Shown here: positions 1 through 9,188 of the stretch, in pieces
Layout: the number at the start of each line of letters is the position of its first letter
How positions within the stretch are numbered: position 1 is the stretch's first letter
Source: Flectobacillus longus
GTDB lineage: Bacteria > Bacteroidota > Bacteroidia > Cytophagales > Spirosomataceae
Assembly: GCF_030056705.1 (NCBI RefSeq)
Contig: NZ_JASHIC010000013.1
Coordinates: 62,001-126,000, forward strand
Reading direction: 5' to 3'
Length of the DNA stretch: 64,000 bases
The notes under the pieces: model-generated
Database searches by the model: none
The model's input: the letters and a program-made list of their open reading frames with translations, nothing else
What the model was told of the DNA's origin: nothing
Made by a program: the position numbers and the translations under genes

Positions 1-465
1 TTGTACTATGGCTGTTCCACATACACCCGACGCATATACAAAAGCCGTAACAGGTTCTTTGTAAGCTTGAAAGATACTATCTGAGGATAATTTACTCACT
101 ACTACCAAATAAATAGACGTGATAAAGGCAATACCAAAACCTACCATCAAGGTTAAGTAGGTAATATGCCCCAAAAGATAAATTCCCAGCAACATGGCCA
201 AGGCTACAGATAGCTTTAAAGCTTTGGCATATTGTTTATGAAAACGATGCCTTGGTGTTGCTATTTGTTCGGGCTTCAAGTTATCCAATTGTCTATCTAA
301 GGTGTATATAATAAACACCGCAATACCCAACAACCACGTACTGGTTGTTGCATGGGTAAATTTGCCTTCTGGTAGTCGTAAAAAAGCCGAATGACAAATC
401 ATGGCTCCTACTACTACATCCAGACTTAATAGGTTTATTACTTCTAAAAAGCGCTTTAGTATCAT
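1..465 (-). CDS. Partial UbiA-like integral membrane protein (3' end outside window)
   Basis: An open frame of 155 codons begins with ATG at 465 and runs off the left edge, so the C-terminus is missing. The protein is hydrophobic, with segments at about residues 9-27, 43-56 and 80-125 that look membrane-spanning. A charged stretch (TLDRQLDN, then TPRHRFHKQ) sits at about residues 56-78. This pattern resembles UbiA-superfamily prenyltransferase-like proteins of Cytophagales, whose charged loops bind prenyl diphosphates, but no complete catalytic motif is visible. The substrate is unknown. A short frame at 293-484 on the same strand is a shadow of this gene. I am confident of a gene and only moderately of the family. 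Confidence 0.6.
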   Translation of the reverse strand, partial: MILKRFLEVINLLSLDVVVGAMICHSAFLRLPEGKFTHATTSTWLLGIAVFIIYTLDRQLDNLKPEQIATPRHRFHKQYAKALKLSVALAMLLGIYLLGHITYLTLMVGFGIAFITSIYLVVVSKLSSDSIFQAYKEPVTAFVYASGVCGTAIVQ

Positions 466-515
466 ATTCAACTGCTACCGCCACAATCTAAGCGCTAAAT
501 TGCTTTGTATAGCTT

Positions 516-1346
516 TTAACTTACCGAAAACTTAGCCAATTGGCGTGTTGTTTGTACTGTTATTTCTTCTCCTACACTCACCGTTCCAGTTTGTACAATC
601 AGTACATTTTGACCAAATAAAATTTTATTGCCTACCTTTCTATAAGTCGAAAGGGTATGTAATGGCTCTTTACCCGTTTTTTGTCCTGTTTCGTGGTTCA
701 AAGTAGTAACAATACACCTTGCACATGGCTTTACGCCTTTGAAAGATGTTGTTCCTATCGAAAACTCAAACCATGACTCTTCTTCAAAGGCATTGCCACC
801 AGTAAAGACAAAATTTGGACGAAAACGATTAATCGGAATTTGCTTTTCTAGGCGATTATTCAAATCATCCAACGACGACTGTCCAATCACCAAAATAGGA
901 TATCCATCCGAAAAGGAAGTTATATCTTCAGGCGTTTGGGCATATTTTGGGTCGACAGGGCGTAAACTTTCGTCGGGCATATAAACCAATCTTACGGGTT
1001 TGCCGAGTAGTTCACTAAACCATGCACTAGCCTCCTCGGATACTTCATAAGCATCCATTTCGTCGTCCCAAACCTCTACAGTAATGGCTATAGGTTGGTA
1101 TAAACTCATGTTTACTGGTAGGGTTTTGCCTGTAGGACTATGGGTAACATAAAGTGTATTTTCTTCAATAGCCGTTTTAAACAACGCTAAACCTCCCACT
1201 TGTCGCTGAGTTACAAACACATTGTCGGTATCAATAAGCATCCATCGACGATCATATTTTAGTCCACGGGTAGTTACTTCTGTTTGTTGTACACTAAAAC
1301 CACCTAGAGATTTGACAGGATAAATCCAGATTTCAGAAAGTTGCAT
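516..1346 (-). CDS. MOSC domain protein (YcbX/mARC-like)
   Basis: The 276-residue protein has an N-terminal MOSC beta-barrel (about 1-115; start motif IYPVKSLGG) and a C-terminal MOSC domain (about 120-270). MOSC proteins bind molybdenum cofactor and act in reduction of N-hydroxylated compounds or in sulfur transfer. Visible signatures are NRFRPN at 173-178 and KPCARC with Cys208 and Cys211, where the family carries its cofactor-binding cysteine. Unlike E. coli YcbX there is no C-terminal 2Fe-2S ferredoxin domain, so an external electron donor would be needed if it is a reductase. It is cytosolic and appears to be a single gene. Confidence 0.88.
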   Translation of the reverse strand: MQLSEIWIYPVKSLGGFSVQQTEVTTRGLKYDRRWMLIDTDNVFVTQRQVGGLALFKTAIEENTLYVTHSPTGKTLPVNMSLYQPIAITVEVWDDEMDAYEVSEEASAWFSELLGKPVRLVYMPDESLRPVDPKYAQTPEDITSFSDGYPILVIGQSSLDDLNNRLEKQIPINRFRPNFVFTGGNAFEEESWFEFSIGTTSFKGVKPCARCIVTTLNHETGQKTGKEPLHTLSTYRKVGNKILFGQNVLIVQTGTVSVGEEITVQTTRQLAKFSVS

Positions 1347-1492
1347 AGTCGTTAGTTTACTTTAAAATTCTCAGACTGTTTTTACCTTATTATGCAATAG
1401 GCTGTAGGCCGTACACATTAGGTAAAATGTTTATTTTATTTAAGAAAATATTGATTTGTTTCACGTTATCTCAAAATCCTATACTTAACTTT

Positions 1493-2341
1493 CTATATCC
1501 ACCTAAACACCCATTTGATAGTCACCGTATATAATACCACTGCCAACAACCAGCCTACAATCATAAGCGGAAAATTCAATTCGGTCATGGTTATAACAGA
1601 AGGCGAAGGCAATGCGCTATCAGGATAGGTCACAAATAAAAAAGCATAGATATTATTAGAAGCATGTATTCCCAAAGCTAGTTCCAATTTTCCATCAAAA
1701 TAGGTTAATAAGGCAAAAAATAAACCTACTCCGATATAGTATGTCATAGCAAGCCCAAAGCCCACCTTTGCCGTTTCGGGATTGGCGCTGTGCATTAATC
1801 CGAAAAATACAGAACTTATGATTAGCCCTGCAACCACATTCCGAGAGCCAATTGCCTGAAATAAATAGCCTCTAAATATGAGTTCTTCACAACTAGTTTG
1901 AATAGGCAAAAATAAGAAACCAACAATAAATGCAGGCAACCATTGTTGAGGATTCCAAGTAAATCGGTACATCTCTGGAAAAACCAGATACATACCAAAT
2001 TCTACGATTGCGGTACATACCAACCATACTGCCGCAGAACTAGCAACACGCTTCCAATTTACTGAGCTTTGTGGAGTAATCAGTGTTTGAAAAGCTCGAT
2101 GATGACTGTTTTGCAACCATACCCATAATGTTAAAAGCCCTCCAGCAAAACTGCCTATTGCCACCAATAAATACCAGTGCGAAGCCACAGTTGGGTATCC
2201 TCCTTTTATATCTGTAACTAGCAATTGTGGAATACTAAATATCAATAGCGCTAGCAGTACCAAAATCATACCTACGACATATCTCCAAGGTTGGTTATTG
2301 CCAATTTTGGCTTGTGCCAGAAAATCATTTTGTGCTAACAT
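1493..2341 (-). CDS. CPBP family intramembrane metalloprotease
   Basis: The 282-residue polytopic membrane protein has about eight hydrophobic segments. It carries the CPBP (Abi/CAAX protease) motifs in order: EELIFRGY at 152-159, FFGLMH ending in His184, and a third motif, GIHASNN, at about 234. The two glutamates, the arginine and the histidines form the intramembrane active site in the family (Rce1-like glutamate protease). Bacterial members process prenylated or small peptides or give bacteriocin immunity; the substrate here is unknown. It stands alone, upstream of MOSC on the same strand. Confidence 0.9.
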   Translation of the reverse strand: MLAQNDFLAQAKIGNNQPWRYVVGMILVLLALLIFSIPQLLVTDIKGGYPTVASHWYLLVAIGSFAGGLLTLWVWLQNSHHRAFQTLITPQSSVNWKRVASSAAVWLVCTAIVEFGMYLVFPEMYRFTWNPQQWLPAFIVGFLFLPIQTSCEELIFRGYLFQAIGSRNVVAGLIISSVFFGLMHSANPETAKVGFGLAMTYYIGVGLFFALLTYFDGKLELALGIHASNNIYAFLFVTYPDSALPSPSVITMTELNFPLMIVGWLLAVVLYTVTIKWVFRWI

Positions 2342-2470
2342 AGAGGTTTTGGGTTGAGATAAATAGATGGTTGGACGTGAAGTGTTGTGAGAATCAAACT
2401 TTTACAAATGTAAGAGTAGAGTGTTTTACTTCCTTGAAAGTATGCAGAAAATTGCGTCTTAAAAAACAAA

Positions 2471-2515
2471 TGATAGCGTATTTTTTCTGCCAAAGCTGGA
2501 AAAATTACGCTATCA
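2471..2515 (-). terminator. Rho-independent terminator of the glycan cluster
   Basis: Ten-base arms (TGATAGCGTA and its complement) enclose a partly paired AT-rich loop. On the minus strand they are followed by TTTGTTTTTT. The hairpin lies about 30 bases past the stop of the last cluster gene, so it should end the long minus-strand transcript. Confidence 0.7.
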
Positions 2516-2544
2516 CTTAATTACTTTATTCCTCTTCAGAAGAT

Positions 2545-3354
2545 TTATTTTTTCACCGCAAAAATATTCAATTGTAAATCCATAGAAGGATTGGCTTTGT
2601 AGACGTGATTAATAAACGGTACAGGTCTATCTTGAGCATCACGGATAAAGTATCTAAAACCATTTTTTGTCAAAATAGAAAGCAGTACATCTAAATCTTG
2701 AGGGCGGTTTGGAAACGAATGATATTCAATAAAGATATGGTCGATATGCCCAATATTATCAGCACAATCTTGAAAAACCTCTACTTCGGCACCCTCAATA
2801 TCCATTTTCAACATTTGAATACTTGTATGTTTTTGCAAGTATCCCTTCAAACGGACAGACTCAATACGCTGTTTTTCGCCTTCACCATAAATCGAAGCAC
2901 CGTCCGAACCCTCGGTCACAAACTCGATTCCTTGGTCATGAACCCACACGGCTTTGTCAACAATTTCTACCCCTTGAATTCCATTCACGCTCAAATTATT
3001 ACTTAGTATTTTGGCAATTTGTGGATCGGCCTCAAAAGCAGTAATTTTAGCTTTTGGGTACAATTTTTTAAAGAACAAACAGCTTGTACCTATATTAGCT
3101 CCACAATCCAAAATAACAGGACTATCTGACTTACTTTGGAATCTGTAACTTTGTCCTACAAAAATCTCTTCATGCTGGAACAAAAACGACATACAGTCAG
3201 GAACTAAAAACGTAACTCCTTGAAACGAAACAGTTCGAGGTTGATAACGAGGTACTGTACCAAATTTGGCCATTAAGCCCAACAATTCGCGTGCTTCTGG
3301 GGTACGAATATGATGGAAAGGGTATTTTAAGAAATATTTTAAGGCAAATAACAT
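2545..3354 (-). CDS. FkbM family methyltransferase
   Basis: The 269-residue protein is predicted to be an S-adenosylmethionine-dependent methyltransferase of the FkbM type, which O-methylates sugars in surface polysaccharides. The SAM-binding loop is VILDCGANIGTS (about residue 80-92), with an acidic FEADP in strand 2 and the family hallmark LKMDIEGAE at about 182-190. It is the last gene of a six-gene minus-strand glycan cluster, 53 bases after a glycosyltransferase and just before a terminator. It probably methylates a hydroxyl on the glycan made by its neighbours; the acceptor is unknown. Confidence 0.88.
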   Translation of the reverse strand: MLFALKYFLKYPFHHIRTPEARELLGLMAKFGTVPRYQPRTVSFQGVTFLVPDCMSFLFQHEEIFVGQSYRFQSKSDSPVILDCGANIGTSCLFFKKLYPKAKITAFEADPQIAKILSNNLSVNGIQGVEIVDKAVWVHDQGIEFVTEGSDGASIYGEGEKQRIESVRLKGYLQKHTSIQMLKMDIEGAEVEVFQDCADNIGHIDHIFIEYHSFPNRPQDLDVLLSILTKNGFRYFIRDAQDRPVPFINHVYKANPSMDLQLNIFAVKK

Positions 3355-3407
3355 AGCTTGGAATGCGTGATTATGGAGTTATAGAAACCTCTTTTTCAAA
3401 TCAAAAC

Positions 3408-4622
3408 TTACTTTTTCATGACGTACTTAAACGCCTCACAATAGTTTTTAATCACTACGTGGATATTCACCTCATTTTTGACAATGTCACCAGAGCGTAA
3501 TCCCATTTCTTTGGTTTTTTCTGGATTACTCATCATACTTTCAAGCTTTTGGTATAAATCTTCGGCATCACCATTTTTGAAGATATACCCGTTATATCCA
3601 TCACGAACAAGCTTTTTCTCGGTACCATCTGCTACTGAGCAAATGATTGGTTTATCAAAACACATCGCATCGTTGATAGACAAACCGCCCATACCTGCCA
3701 ACACATAGACTAATGAAGCATTGAAATATTGCCCCAACTGCGTCATTTCATACACTGCACCAGCAAATTCTACATGCTCTTCAATCCCTAAATCTTTTGC
3801 CTGTTGTTTGAGATTATCTAGTTCAGGACCAGTACCTACGATGGCTAATTTTGCTATAGGAAACTTTTTGAGCAATTTGGCAAAAACATCCATTAACAAA
3901 TCTACACGCTTCCATTTTACCAAACGTCCGACGTGTAAAAGTCTTAGAGGATTATCTGGTAAAACGGTATTTACTCCTTCGATTTTCGCTCTTTCGTTGA
4001 AGATAATATCCGTATCAGGAGAGTTATAAATTACAAAAATCTTCTCCTTTGGCACGCCATAACTTCCAAAAACATCTATTGCCTCCTCGGTATAATCCAC
4101 GTGGGCATCTACCATATTGAAGGCTCTTTTATAGGTATATTTCAGTAAACTATACTTAAGTTTAAATGCCAAACTCGAAGGTTTCAATTCTGTTTTTAGG
4201 GTTTCTGTTACCGCACCCCCTTTGGCATAGTAATCAAGCGCTTCTTGGAATTTTGGGATATTAAAAGGAATCTCTTTTAATATCAATTTAATACCCATGC
4301 TACGGATTTTCCAAAGCAGCAAGGGATTGTAAACAAAAGTCAAAATATAAGGCCAAATCGTAACAATTACATCTGGTTTTTCTGCCTCAACCGTTTCCAA
4401 AAAATTCTTGAAAAATGGCTTTCCCCAAGCCGTTTTATATTCTTCCAAAAAGTGTACCTTAAACTTAACGCCATCCAAAGTTTGATGCACACCTGCACCT
4501 ACACTTTTTCCTTGGCTTTTAGGCGCAATTACCACAATCTCCTGCCCTTCTACTTGGTTCAGACGATTAAGCACTAAATTATAATAATGGGGCAATCCAC
4601 CAAATGTGAATAATATCTTCAT
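3408..4622 (-). CDS. Glycosyltransferase family 4 protein
   Basis: This 404-residue protein has the two Rossmann-like halves of GT-B enzymes. The C-terminal half opens with RLLHVGRLVKWKRVD at about 230 and continues with AIVGTGPE, the nucleotide-sugar binding region of GT4 retaining transferases. The usual acidic EGxP-type motif is degenerate here (LAGMGGLSINDAM), which suggests an unusual donor site. It follows the flippase by 14 bases and precedes the FkbM methyltransferase, so it likely adds a sugar during surface-glycan assembly at the inner membrane. Donor and acceptor cannot be told from sequence. Confidence 0.85.
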   Translation of the reverse strand: MKILFTFGGLPHYYNLVLNRLNQVEGQEIVVIAPKSQGKSVGAGVHQTLDGVKFKVHFLEEYKTAWGKPFFKNFLETVEAEKPDVIVTIWPYILTFVYNPLLLWKIRSMGIKLILKEIPFNIPKFQEALDYYAKGGAVTETLKTELKPSSLAFKLKYSLLKYTYKRAFNMVDAHVDYTEEAIDVFGSYGVPKEKIFVIYNSPDTDIIFNERAKIEGVNTVLPDNPLRLLHVGRLVKWKRVDLLMDVFAKLLKKFPIAKLAIVGTGPELDNLKQQAKDLGIEEHVEFAGAVYEMTQLGQYFNASLVYVLAGMGGLSINDAMCFDKPIICSVADGTEKKLVRDGYNGYIFKNGDAEDLYQKLESMMSNPEKTKEMGLRSGDIVKNEVNIHVVIKNYCEAFKYVMKK

Positions 4623-4636
4623 GTTGTTAGCTTTTG

Positions 4637-6145
4637 CTATTTGATCAATTTTAGTTTACGTAAAATACCCATCACCGTTTTGTTGGCATCTTCGGATATT
4701 TTGAAATACAATACGCCTCCTCCAAATACAGCACAAATCAATAAGGAGCGTACTGCTACTGTCATCATTATTCCCATAAATCCAGACCCTAATGAAGGAA
4801 TAAGTGTTGCCAACAAATAGGTCAAAATAAACAACCCCAGAACTTTTACCGTAGCTGTAGTAAATGGTTGAAGTTTGAGTTTAAAAAGAATAAAGAAATA
4901 CTTGGTGGCATTATAAACCACTACCGAAGTTAGCGCTGCCAGTGCTGCGCCATTGAAGCTATAAATGGGTATTAAAATCAAATTTGTTACGATAATCAAC
5001 ACTGCCAACAACACGTAAAAAGCTAAATCATAACGGTAATATTTCGAATTGATTAATATCTCCGAGTTGAGCCCAGTAGCCATATCAATCACCTTGCTCA
5101 TACCAAAGAAAAACACCACCCAACGACCTTGCGAATAAATATCTGCTTTGGGTAAAAGTTGGAAAATTTCGTCTACGTTACACCAAATTCCAAGAAATAA
5201 AAAACCTCCTACAATGAATAAAACTAGTGAAGATTTTCGGTAAATTTCTTCAATATGTGCCATATCATTTTTCTGCCAAGACTCTGCCAATAGTGGCAAA
5301 CTGATAGAGGCAATGGCATTTCGTGGAATGGCAATCACAAGGGCTATTCTAGATGCAATATCAAAAATAGCCGTAGTATTTAACCCTCCGTCGTAGGCAG
5401 GCAACATGATTTTTTCAACATGTTGAATCAGCGTGAAACTAGCTCCTGCCAACAATACCCATAAGCCATATTGGTACATTTCCTTGAATAAAGGACTTCT
5501 ATAGATGTTCCAATCAATGGTCAAGTAGAGCTTTCCTAGTATTTTGATATAAGCAAACAAGGCAATAATACCTAGTATATAGGTCACTACAGTAATACCA
5601 ATTAATTGTTCGAAAGATATATATCCTAAACCAAAAAGAATCACTAATAATCCATTAGATAGACGAAGCCCTAACTCCCGAATAATGGCAGGTACTACTA
5701 TACGCAAATGCACTTTTGCATAAGCTTCCAATACAGAAATATAAGCAATACAAAAAGTCAGCGGCAACATATAATAATAATACTGACTCAGAAGTGGCGA
5801 CTTACTTTCGTAAATTCCATTAAAAACCGATTGTAGAGAAAGATATAAAATTGCGAAGATTCCTAAGCCAACCAATGGAGTTACCAATAAAAAACCTAAA
5901 AAGCCATTATGTCGTTTTTCATCATCAGCAAAACGATTGAAATAACGTGTAGCAATATGCGGCACCCCAATTTGGGCAAATGAAGCAAAAACGGTTGTAA
6001 AGCTGACCATAGCCGAAGCATACAGACCAAACTGCTCTTGCGTCAAAAATTTATTGTAAATAACAAGGACGTTCAATACCCCCACTGCCGTTCCTACATA
6101 AGTAACGATTGAACTTTTTAATCCTTGACGAATAATAATGCCCAT
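4637..6145 (-). CDS. Wzx-like polysaccharide flippase (MATE/MOP superfamily)
   Basis: The 502-residue protein has about 12-14 hydrophobic helices spread along its length and an N-terminus (RQGLKSSIVTYVGTAVG) typical of the polysaccharide-synthesis flippases. These move undecaprenyl-diphosphate-linked oligosaccharides across the inner membrane. The C-terminal region has the extra helix pair seen in Bacteroidota members. It sits in the middle of the glycan cluster with glycosyltransferases on either side. No polymerase (Wzy) or chain-length regulator is in the window, so the product may be a short glycan or those genes may be elsewhere. Confidence 0.88.
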   Translation of the reverse strand: MGIIIRQGLKSSIVTYVGTAVGVLNVLVIYNKFLTQEQFGLYASAMVSFTTVFASFAQIGVPHIATRYFNRFADDEKRHNGFLGFLLVTPLVGLGIFAILYLSLQSVFNGIYESKSPLLSQYYYYMLPLTFCIAYISVLEAYAKVHLRIVVPAIIRELGLRLSNGLLVILFGLGYISFEQLIGITVVTYILGIIALFAYIKILGKLYLTIDWNIYRSPLFKEMYQYGLWVLLAGASFTLIQHVEKIMLPAYDGGLNTTAIFDIASRIALVIAIPRNAIASISLPLLAESWQKNDMAHIEEIYRKSSLVLFIVGGFLFLGIWCNVDEIFQLLPKADIYSQGRWVVFFFGMSKVIDMATGLNSEILINSKYYRYDLAFYVLLAVLIIVTNLILIPIYSFNGAALAALTSVVVYNATKYFFILFKLKLQPFTTATVKVLGLFILTYLLATLIPSLGSGFMGIMMTVAVRSLLICAVFGGGVLYFKISEDANKTVMGILRKLKLIK

Positions 6146-6303
6146 AATTTATTGAGTGATTTAGCGAGTTGGTGATTGAGCGATTAAACATTTATCCATA
6201 AAATACTAGTTATCAATATATTTAATCACTTTTACCGCTCTTAAACTTCTTTACAAAACGACCAAATTGGAATTAAAACTTCCTAATTGTATTTCTTTAG
6301 CTA

Positions 6304-7035
6304 TTAACTTTTTATTGCAATACGACCTGTGTAATCGATACGGTTTAACAACAATGAACCGTTGAAATACTCATCAACTGCACGCTTACATCCCTCCCAG
6401 TGACCATAATCATCAATGACTAAAACTCCCTTTTGAATTAATAAAGGATATAAATATTTCAACTCATGAGCCGTTGACTCGTACCAGTCGGTATCCAAAC
6501 GCAATAAAGCAATCGGTGCATCAGGCATCGTAGCAGGGATAGTATCTTCTACTTTTCCTTTTACAAAATGCACCAAATCTTGAGGATATCCCGTTGATCG
6601 CATATTAGTTTGCACATCATTAAGATCCGCCAAGCACCACACAGAATTTTCTTTATTTTCGACATTTTGATCCATCAACTCCTTGGCTTGTCCACCACGA
6701 AAATCTACGTCATCAGCTGTTGGCTCAGACATTCCTTCGTAGGTATCATACAAGTAAAGCTTACGATTAGTGACGCCTAGTTCTTTTAAAGTTAGGGCAA
6801 TCATCATTGAGCTTCCGCCTCTCCAAACACCACATTCCACAAAACTCCCTGCAATATTATTTTTGACTATATATGTAACAGCACTATATAGTGCGTACAT
6901 ACGCTCGATGCTAGTCATCGTGTAAGGACGACACGCCTTTAAGATTTTCAAAAATGTTGGATCGTTGATAAAATCTTCCTCTTTTTGCACTTTGGCAATC
7001 TTATAGCCAAACGGTTTTAATAATTTGCTAATCAT
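6304..7035 (-). CDS. TylF/MycF-family O-methyltransferase
   Basis: The 243-residue protein matches the TylF/NovP family of metal-dependent sugar O-methyltransferases (macrocin O-methyltransferase type). Visible marks are the SAM-binding segment SFVECGVWRGGSS, LYDTYEGMSEPT, LLRLDTDWYEST and VIDDYGHWEGC, whose aspartates match the expected metal and catalytic sites. It lies between a glycosyltransferase and the flippase, with a spacer of about 160 bases after it that may hold an internal promoter. It would add a second kind of methyl group to the exported glycan; the target sugar is unknown. Confidence 0.9.
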   Translation of the reverse strand: MISKLLKPFGYKIAKVQKEEDFINDPTFLKILKACRPYTMTSIERMYALYSAVTYIVKNNIAGSFVECGVWRGGSSMMIALTLKELGVTNRKLYLYDTYEGMSEPTADDVDFRGGQAKELMDQNVENKENSVWCLADLNDVQTNMRSTGYPQDLVHFVKGKVEDTIPATMPDAPIALLRLDTDWYESTAHELKYLYPLLIQKGVLVIDDYGHWEGCKRAVDEYFNGSLLLNRIDYTGRIAIKS

Positions 7036-7120
7036 AAATTTATTGGAGTAAACGGAAATGGGTTGTGCCTAGTGGTAGGCTACATTAATTAATTATTTAT
7101 ACAGATTATTGTTGTTACAT

Positions 7121-8230
7121 TTACAGAATTACCTGCTTCAAAATCATCTTCAGAGAGTCTGCTCGTTCTTGCATCCCATAATTTTTTTCAATATACTTTC
7201 GTGCAGCTTTACCCATTTGCTCTGCTAAGTCAGGATTCTGCGCTAAGCGAATCATATAGAATGCCATATTTTTCCAGTCCCCTTCCTCAACTAAAAAACC
7301 TGTCTCTCCATGCACTACAGCATCTCGAATGCCAGCGTGGGTAGTACTGACAATTGGAAGTCCAGTTGCAGATGCCTCTAAGACTGTATTAGGCGTTCCT
7401 TCCGAATCTCCGTTGGTAGCTCTTACCGAATGTTGAACAAAACATCTAGCAGTTCGTAAAATTTCAGCTATTTCAGTAGGTGTTTTTTTACCTTTAAACT
7501 CTACTTTATCCGCTATTCCAAGCTCTTTAGCTAAGGTTTGAGCTTGTTCAAATAATTCGCCATCTCCAACGGTGATAAGCCTAGCTTCGGGTATCTGTTG
7601 TTGTACCAAATCAAACGCTTTAAGTAAATTTTCTGGCGATTTTTTTGCCGTAAATCGTCCTACATATACAAAGCGAATAGGCGCTTTTGCTGGTTGTGCT
7701 CCCCAAAAATTATCCAAAGATACGCCATAAGGGTTCAATACAATTTGTTCTGGTTTAGCTCCTAACTTTAATAATTGCTCATTCATATCATTTGATACTA
7801 CAATGATTTTCGTAGTATACTCAAACATCTTCTTATACTCAGAAGCATATTTATTGAGTGTATCAAAATGATAACCATCAAAACCATGGAAATGAACAAC
7901 CAATGGAATATTGGCTCGCTGACAAGCCTCATAGACTGATGCTCCCATCGGACCATAATTGGCGAGGACAACTGTTATTTCTTGCTTTTTTAAATACTTA
8001 GCTAAAAAAAAGTGATACAATTTGCGATACACATTCGGCAAAATATTACGTAATCCACCTCTTACTAATAATATACTAAGTGGAAAAGGCAAAAATGATT
8101 TTCCATTAGGTAAAATTGAGGGATACCAACCTTCGTACAAAAGTACTTTGGGTTGTAATTGCACAATCTGATTATCTATAAAAGTTTCAGAATAGGAAAA
8201 TTTATTCGAGCGTAAAATACAGATATTCAT
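7121..8230 (-). CDS. Glycosyltransferase family 4 protein
   Basis: I place the start at the ATG at 8230, giving 369 residues (MNICILRSNKF). The A of that codon is also the last base of the TAA of the preceding methyltransferase (TAATG overlap), so translation is probably coupled; a longer frame to 8272 would overlap that gene by 43 bases. The GT-B fold shows in FVYVGRFTAKKSPENLL and ITVGDGELF, and in the donor-site motif SEGTPNTVLEASATGLP, a textbook GT4 EX7E motif. It resembles colanic-acid-type transferases. Cytosolic or membrane-associated; sugar specificity unknown. Confidence 0.9.
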   Translation of the reverse strand: MNICILRSNKFSYSETFIDNQIVQLQPKVLLYEGWYPSILPNGKSFLPFPLSILLVRGGLRNILPNVYRKLYHFFLAKYLKKQEITVVLANYGPMGASVYEACQRANIPLVVHFHGFDGYHFDTLNKYASEYKKMFEYTTKIIVVSNDMNEQLLKLGAKPEQIVLNPYGVSLDNFWGAQPAKAPIRFVYVGRFTAKKSPENLLKAFDLVQQQIPEARLITVGDGELFEQAQTLAKELGIADKVEFKGKKTPTEIAEILRTARCFVQHSVRATNGDSEGTPNTVLEASATGLPIVSTTHAGIRDAVVHGETGFLVEEGDWKNMAFYMIRLAQNPDLAEQMGKAARKYIEKNYGMQERADSLKMILKQVIL

Positions 8231-8958
8231 TATTTTATAGTCTTTTTCTTCGCTACCAACACATACGTACAAGCATCTTTATCGATGGTATCTTGTGCTG
8301 TAATTTTATCAAAAAAGATAATCTGTGGTTGCATAATGATGGCTAAAAGTGGACGAAGAAACTTGGGGAGCTTAAACAACAATCCATCCTGAAACAATTG
8401 TAATCCCATCGCCGCACGACCAATAATGCCTTTAAAATAAACTACTTCAAAGCCTTCATCTTCTACAATTTTGCGCAAGCCAGTTGACGTCCAACGCCAA
8501 AAATCTGTTGGGTCTGGATGAAACATCCAGTAACCATGTGTGCTCAAAATTAATAGTCCGTCATTTTTCAAAACACGATGAGCTTCTTGTAAATACTGCT
8601 TAGGGTCTACGACGTGTTCAAGTACTTGGGTCGAAAGCACAACATCAAGCTTTTCGGCATCGAGCTGGATAGCGCCTGTTGGTGCAATATGAATATCTGC
8701 AATCGGATTTAGCTCGAGGTCGATACCCAAATATTGGGCTACAAAAGGAGCTACAATTGGTTCATAGGGCTTGTTGCCACAGCCATAATCTGCAAGGGTA
8801 AGTTTTTGAGGACTTTTGGCCAAAAACAATTGTACAACCTCCTCGATTTGTGCGCGTAACTTACGCAAGTAGTAATAACGAGCGGCCATTCGCCCAAATA
8901 ACGAGGGGTATAGTCTTTCTATACCAGCTTCTCTTTCAGTCATCATGATTGGTTTCAA
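8230..8958 (-). CDS. Class I SAM-dependent methyltransferase (Methyltransf_11 type)
   Basis: This 242-residue protein is the promoter-proximal gene of the glycan cluster. Motif I is LADYGCGNKPYE at about 55-66, followed by GIDLE, and VLSTQVLEHVVDP at about 107-119 is the standard motif of small-molecule methyltransferases. The segment FHPDPTDFWRW is characteristic of a family often found in polysaccharide clusters. It overlaps the next glycosyltransferase by one base. The likely role is methylation of a sugar or lipid-linked intermediate. An internal start five codons in (MTEREAG) is possible. Confidence 0.85.
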   Translation of the reverse strand: MKPIMMTEREAGIERLYPSLFGRMAARYYYLRKLRAQIEEVVQLFLAKSPQKLTLADYGCGNKPYEPIVAPFVAQYLGIDLELNPIADIHIAPTGAIQLDAEKLDVVLSTQVLEHVVDPKQYLQEAHRVLKNDGLLILSTHGYWMFHPDPTDFWRWTSTGLRKIVEDEGFEVVYFKGIIGRAAMGLQLFQDGLLFKLPKFLRPLLAIIMQPQIIFFDKITAQDTIDKDACTYVLVAKKKTIK

Positions 8959-9116
8959 GACTTATCGGATAGGTTTTTTCTCAAAATATACCTTTCTCTC
9001 AACAAGTATAAAATCGCTTTGTCTATGTTGGTGATTAGATGTTTATCAAAGTCAGAAACGTTGTACTACTGCTTTTCGAAACAATTTGCAAAGCTACTAA
9101 ATTTTGCTGTTTTAAA

Positions 9117-9153
9117 AGCAAAAAGCTCCCAGCAGAACTGAGAGCTTTGATAT
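9117..9153 (-). terminator. Terminator of the TPR gene
   Basis: AAAGCTC and GAGCTTT arms with a short mismatched inner stem enclose a loop. Read on the minus strand, the hairpin is followed by a T-rich run (TTTTTGCTTTT). It lies about 40 bases past the TPR gene stop. A 61-codon frame on the plus strand across it has no support as a gene. Confidence 0.65.
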
Positions 9154-9188
9154 TTGTGCAAATAGTATTTAAATCGGAATTAATTCTT

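Noticed and set aside
293-484. 63-codon minus-strand frame
   Set aside because: It lies in another frame over the cut UbiA-like gene, whose own frame (1-465) gives a clear hydrophobic membrane protein.
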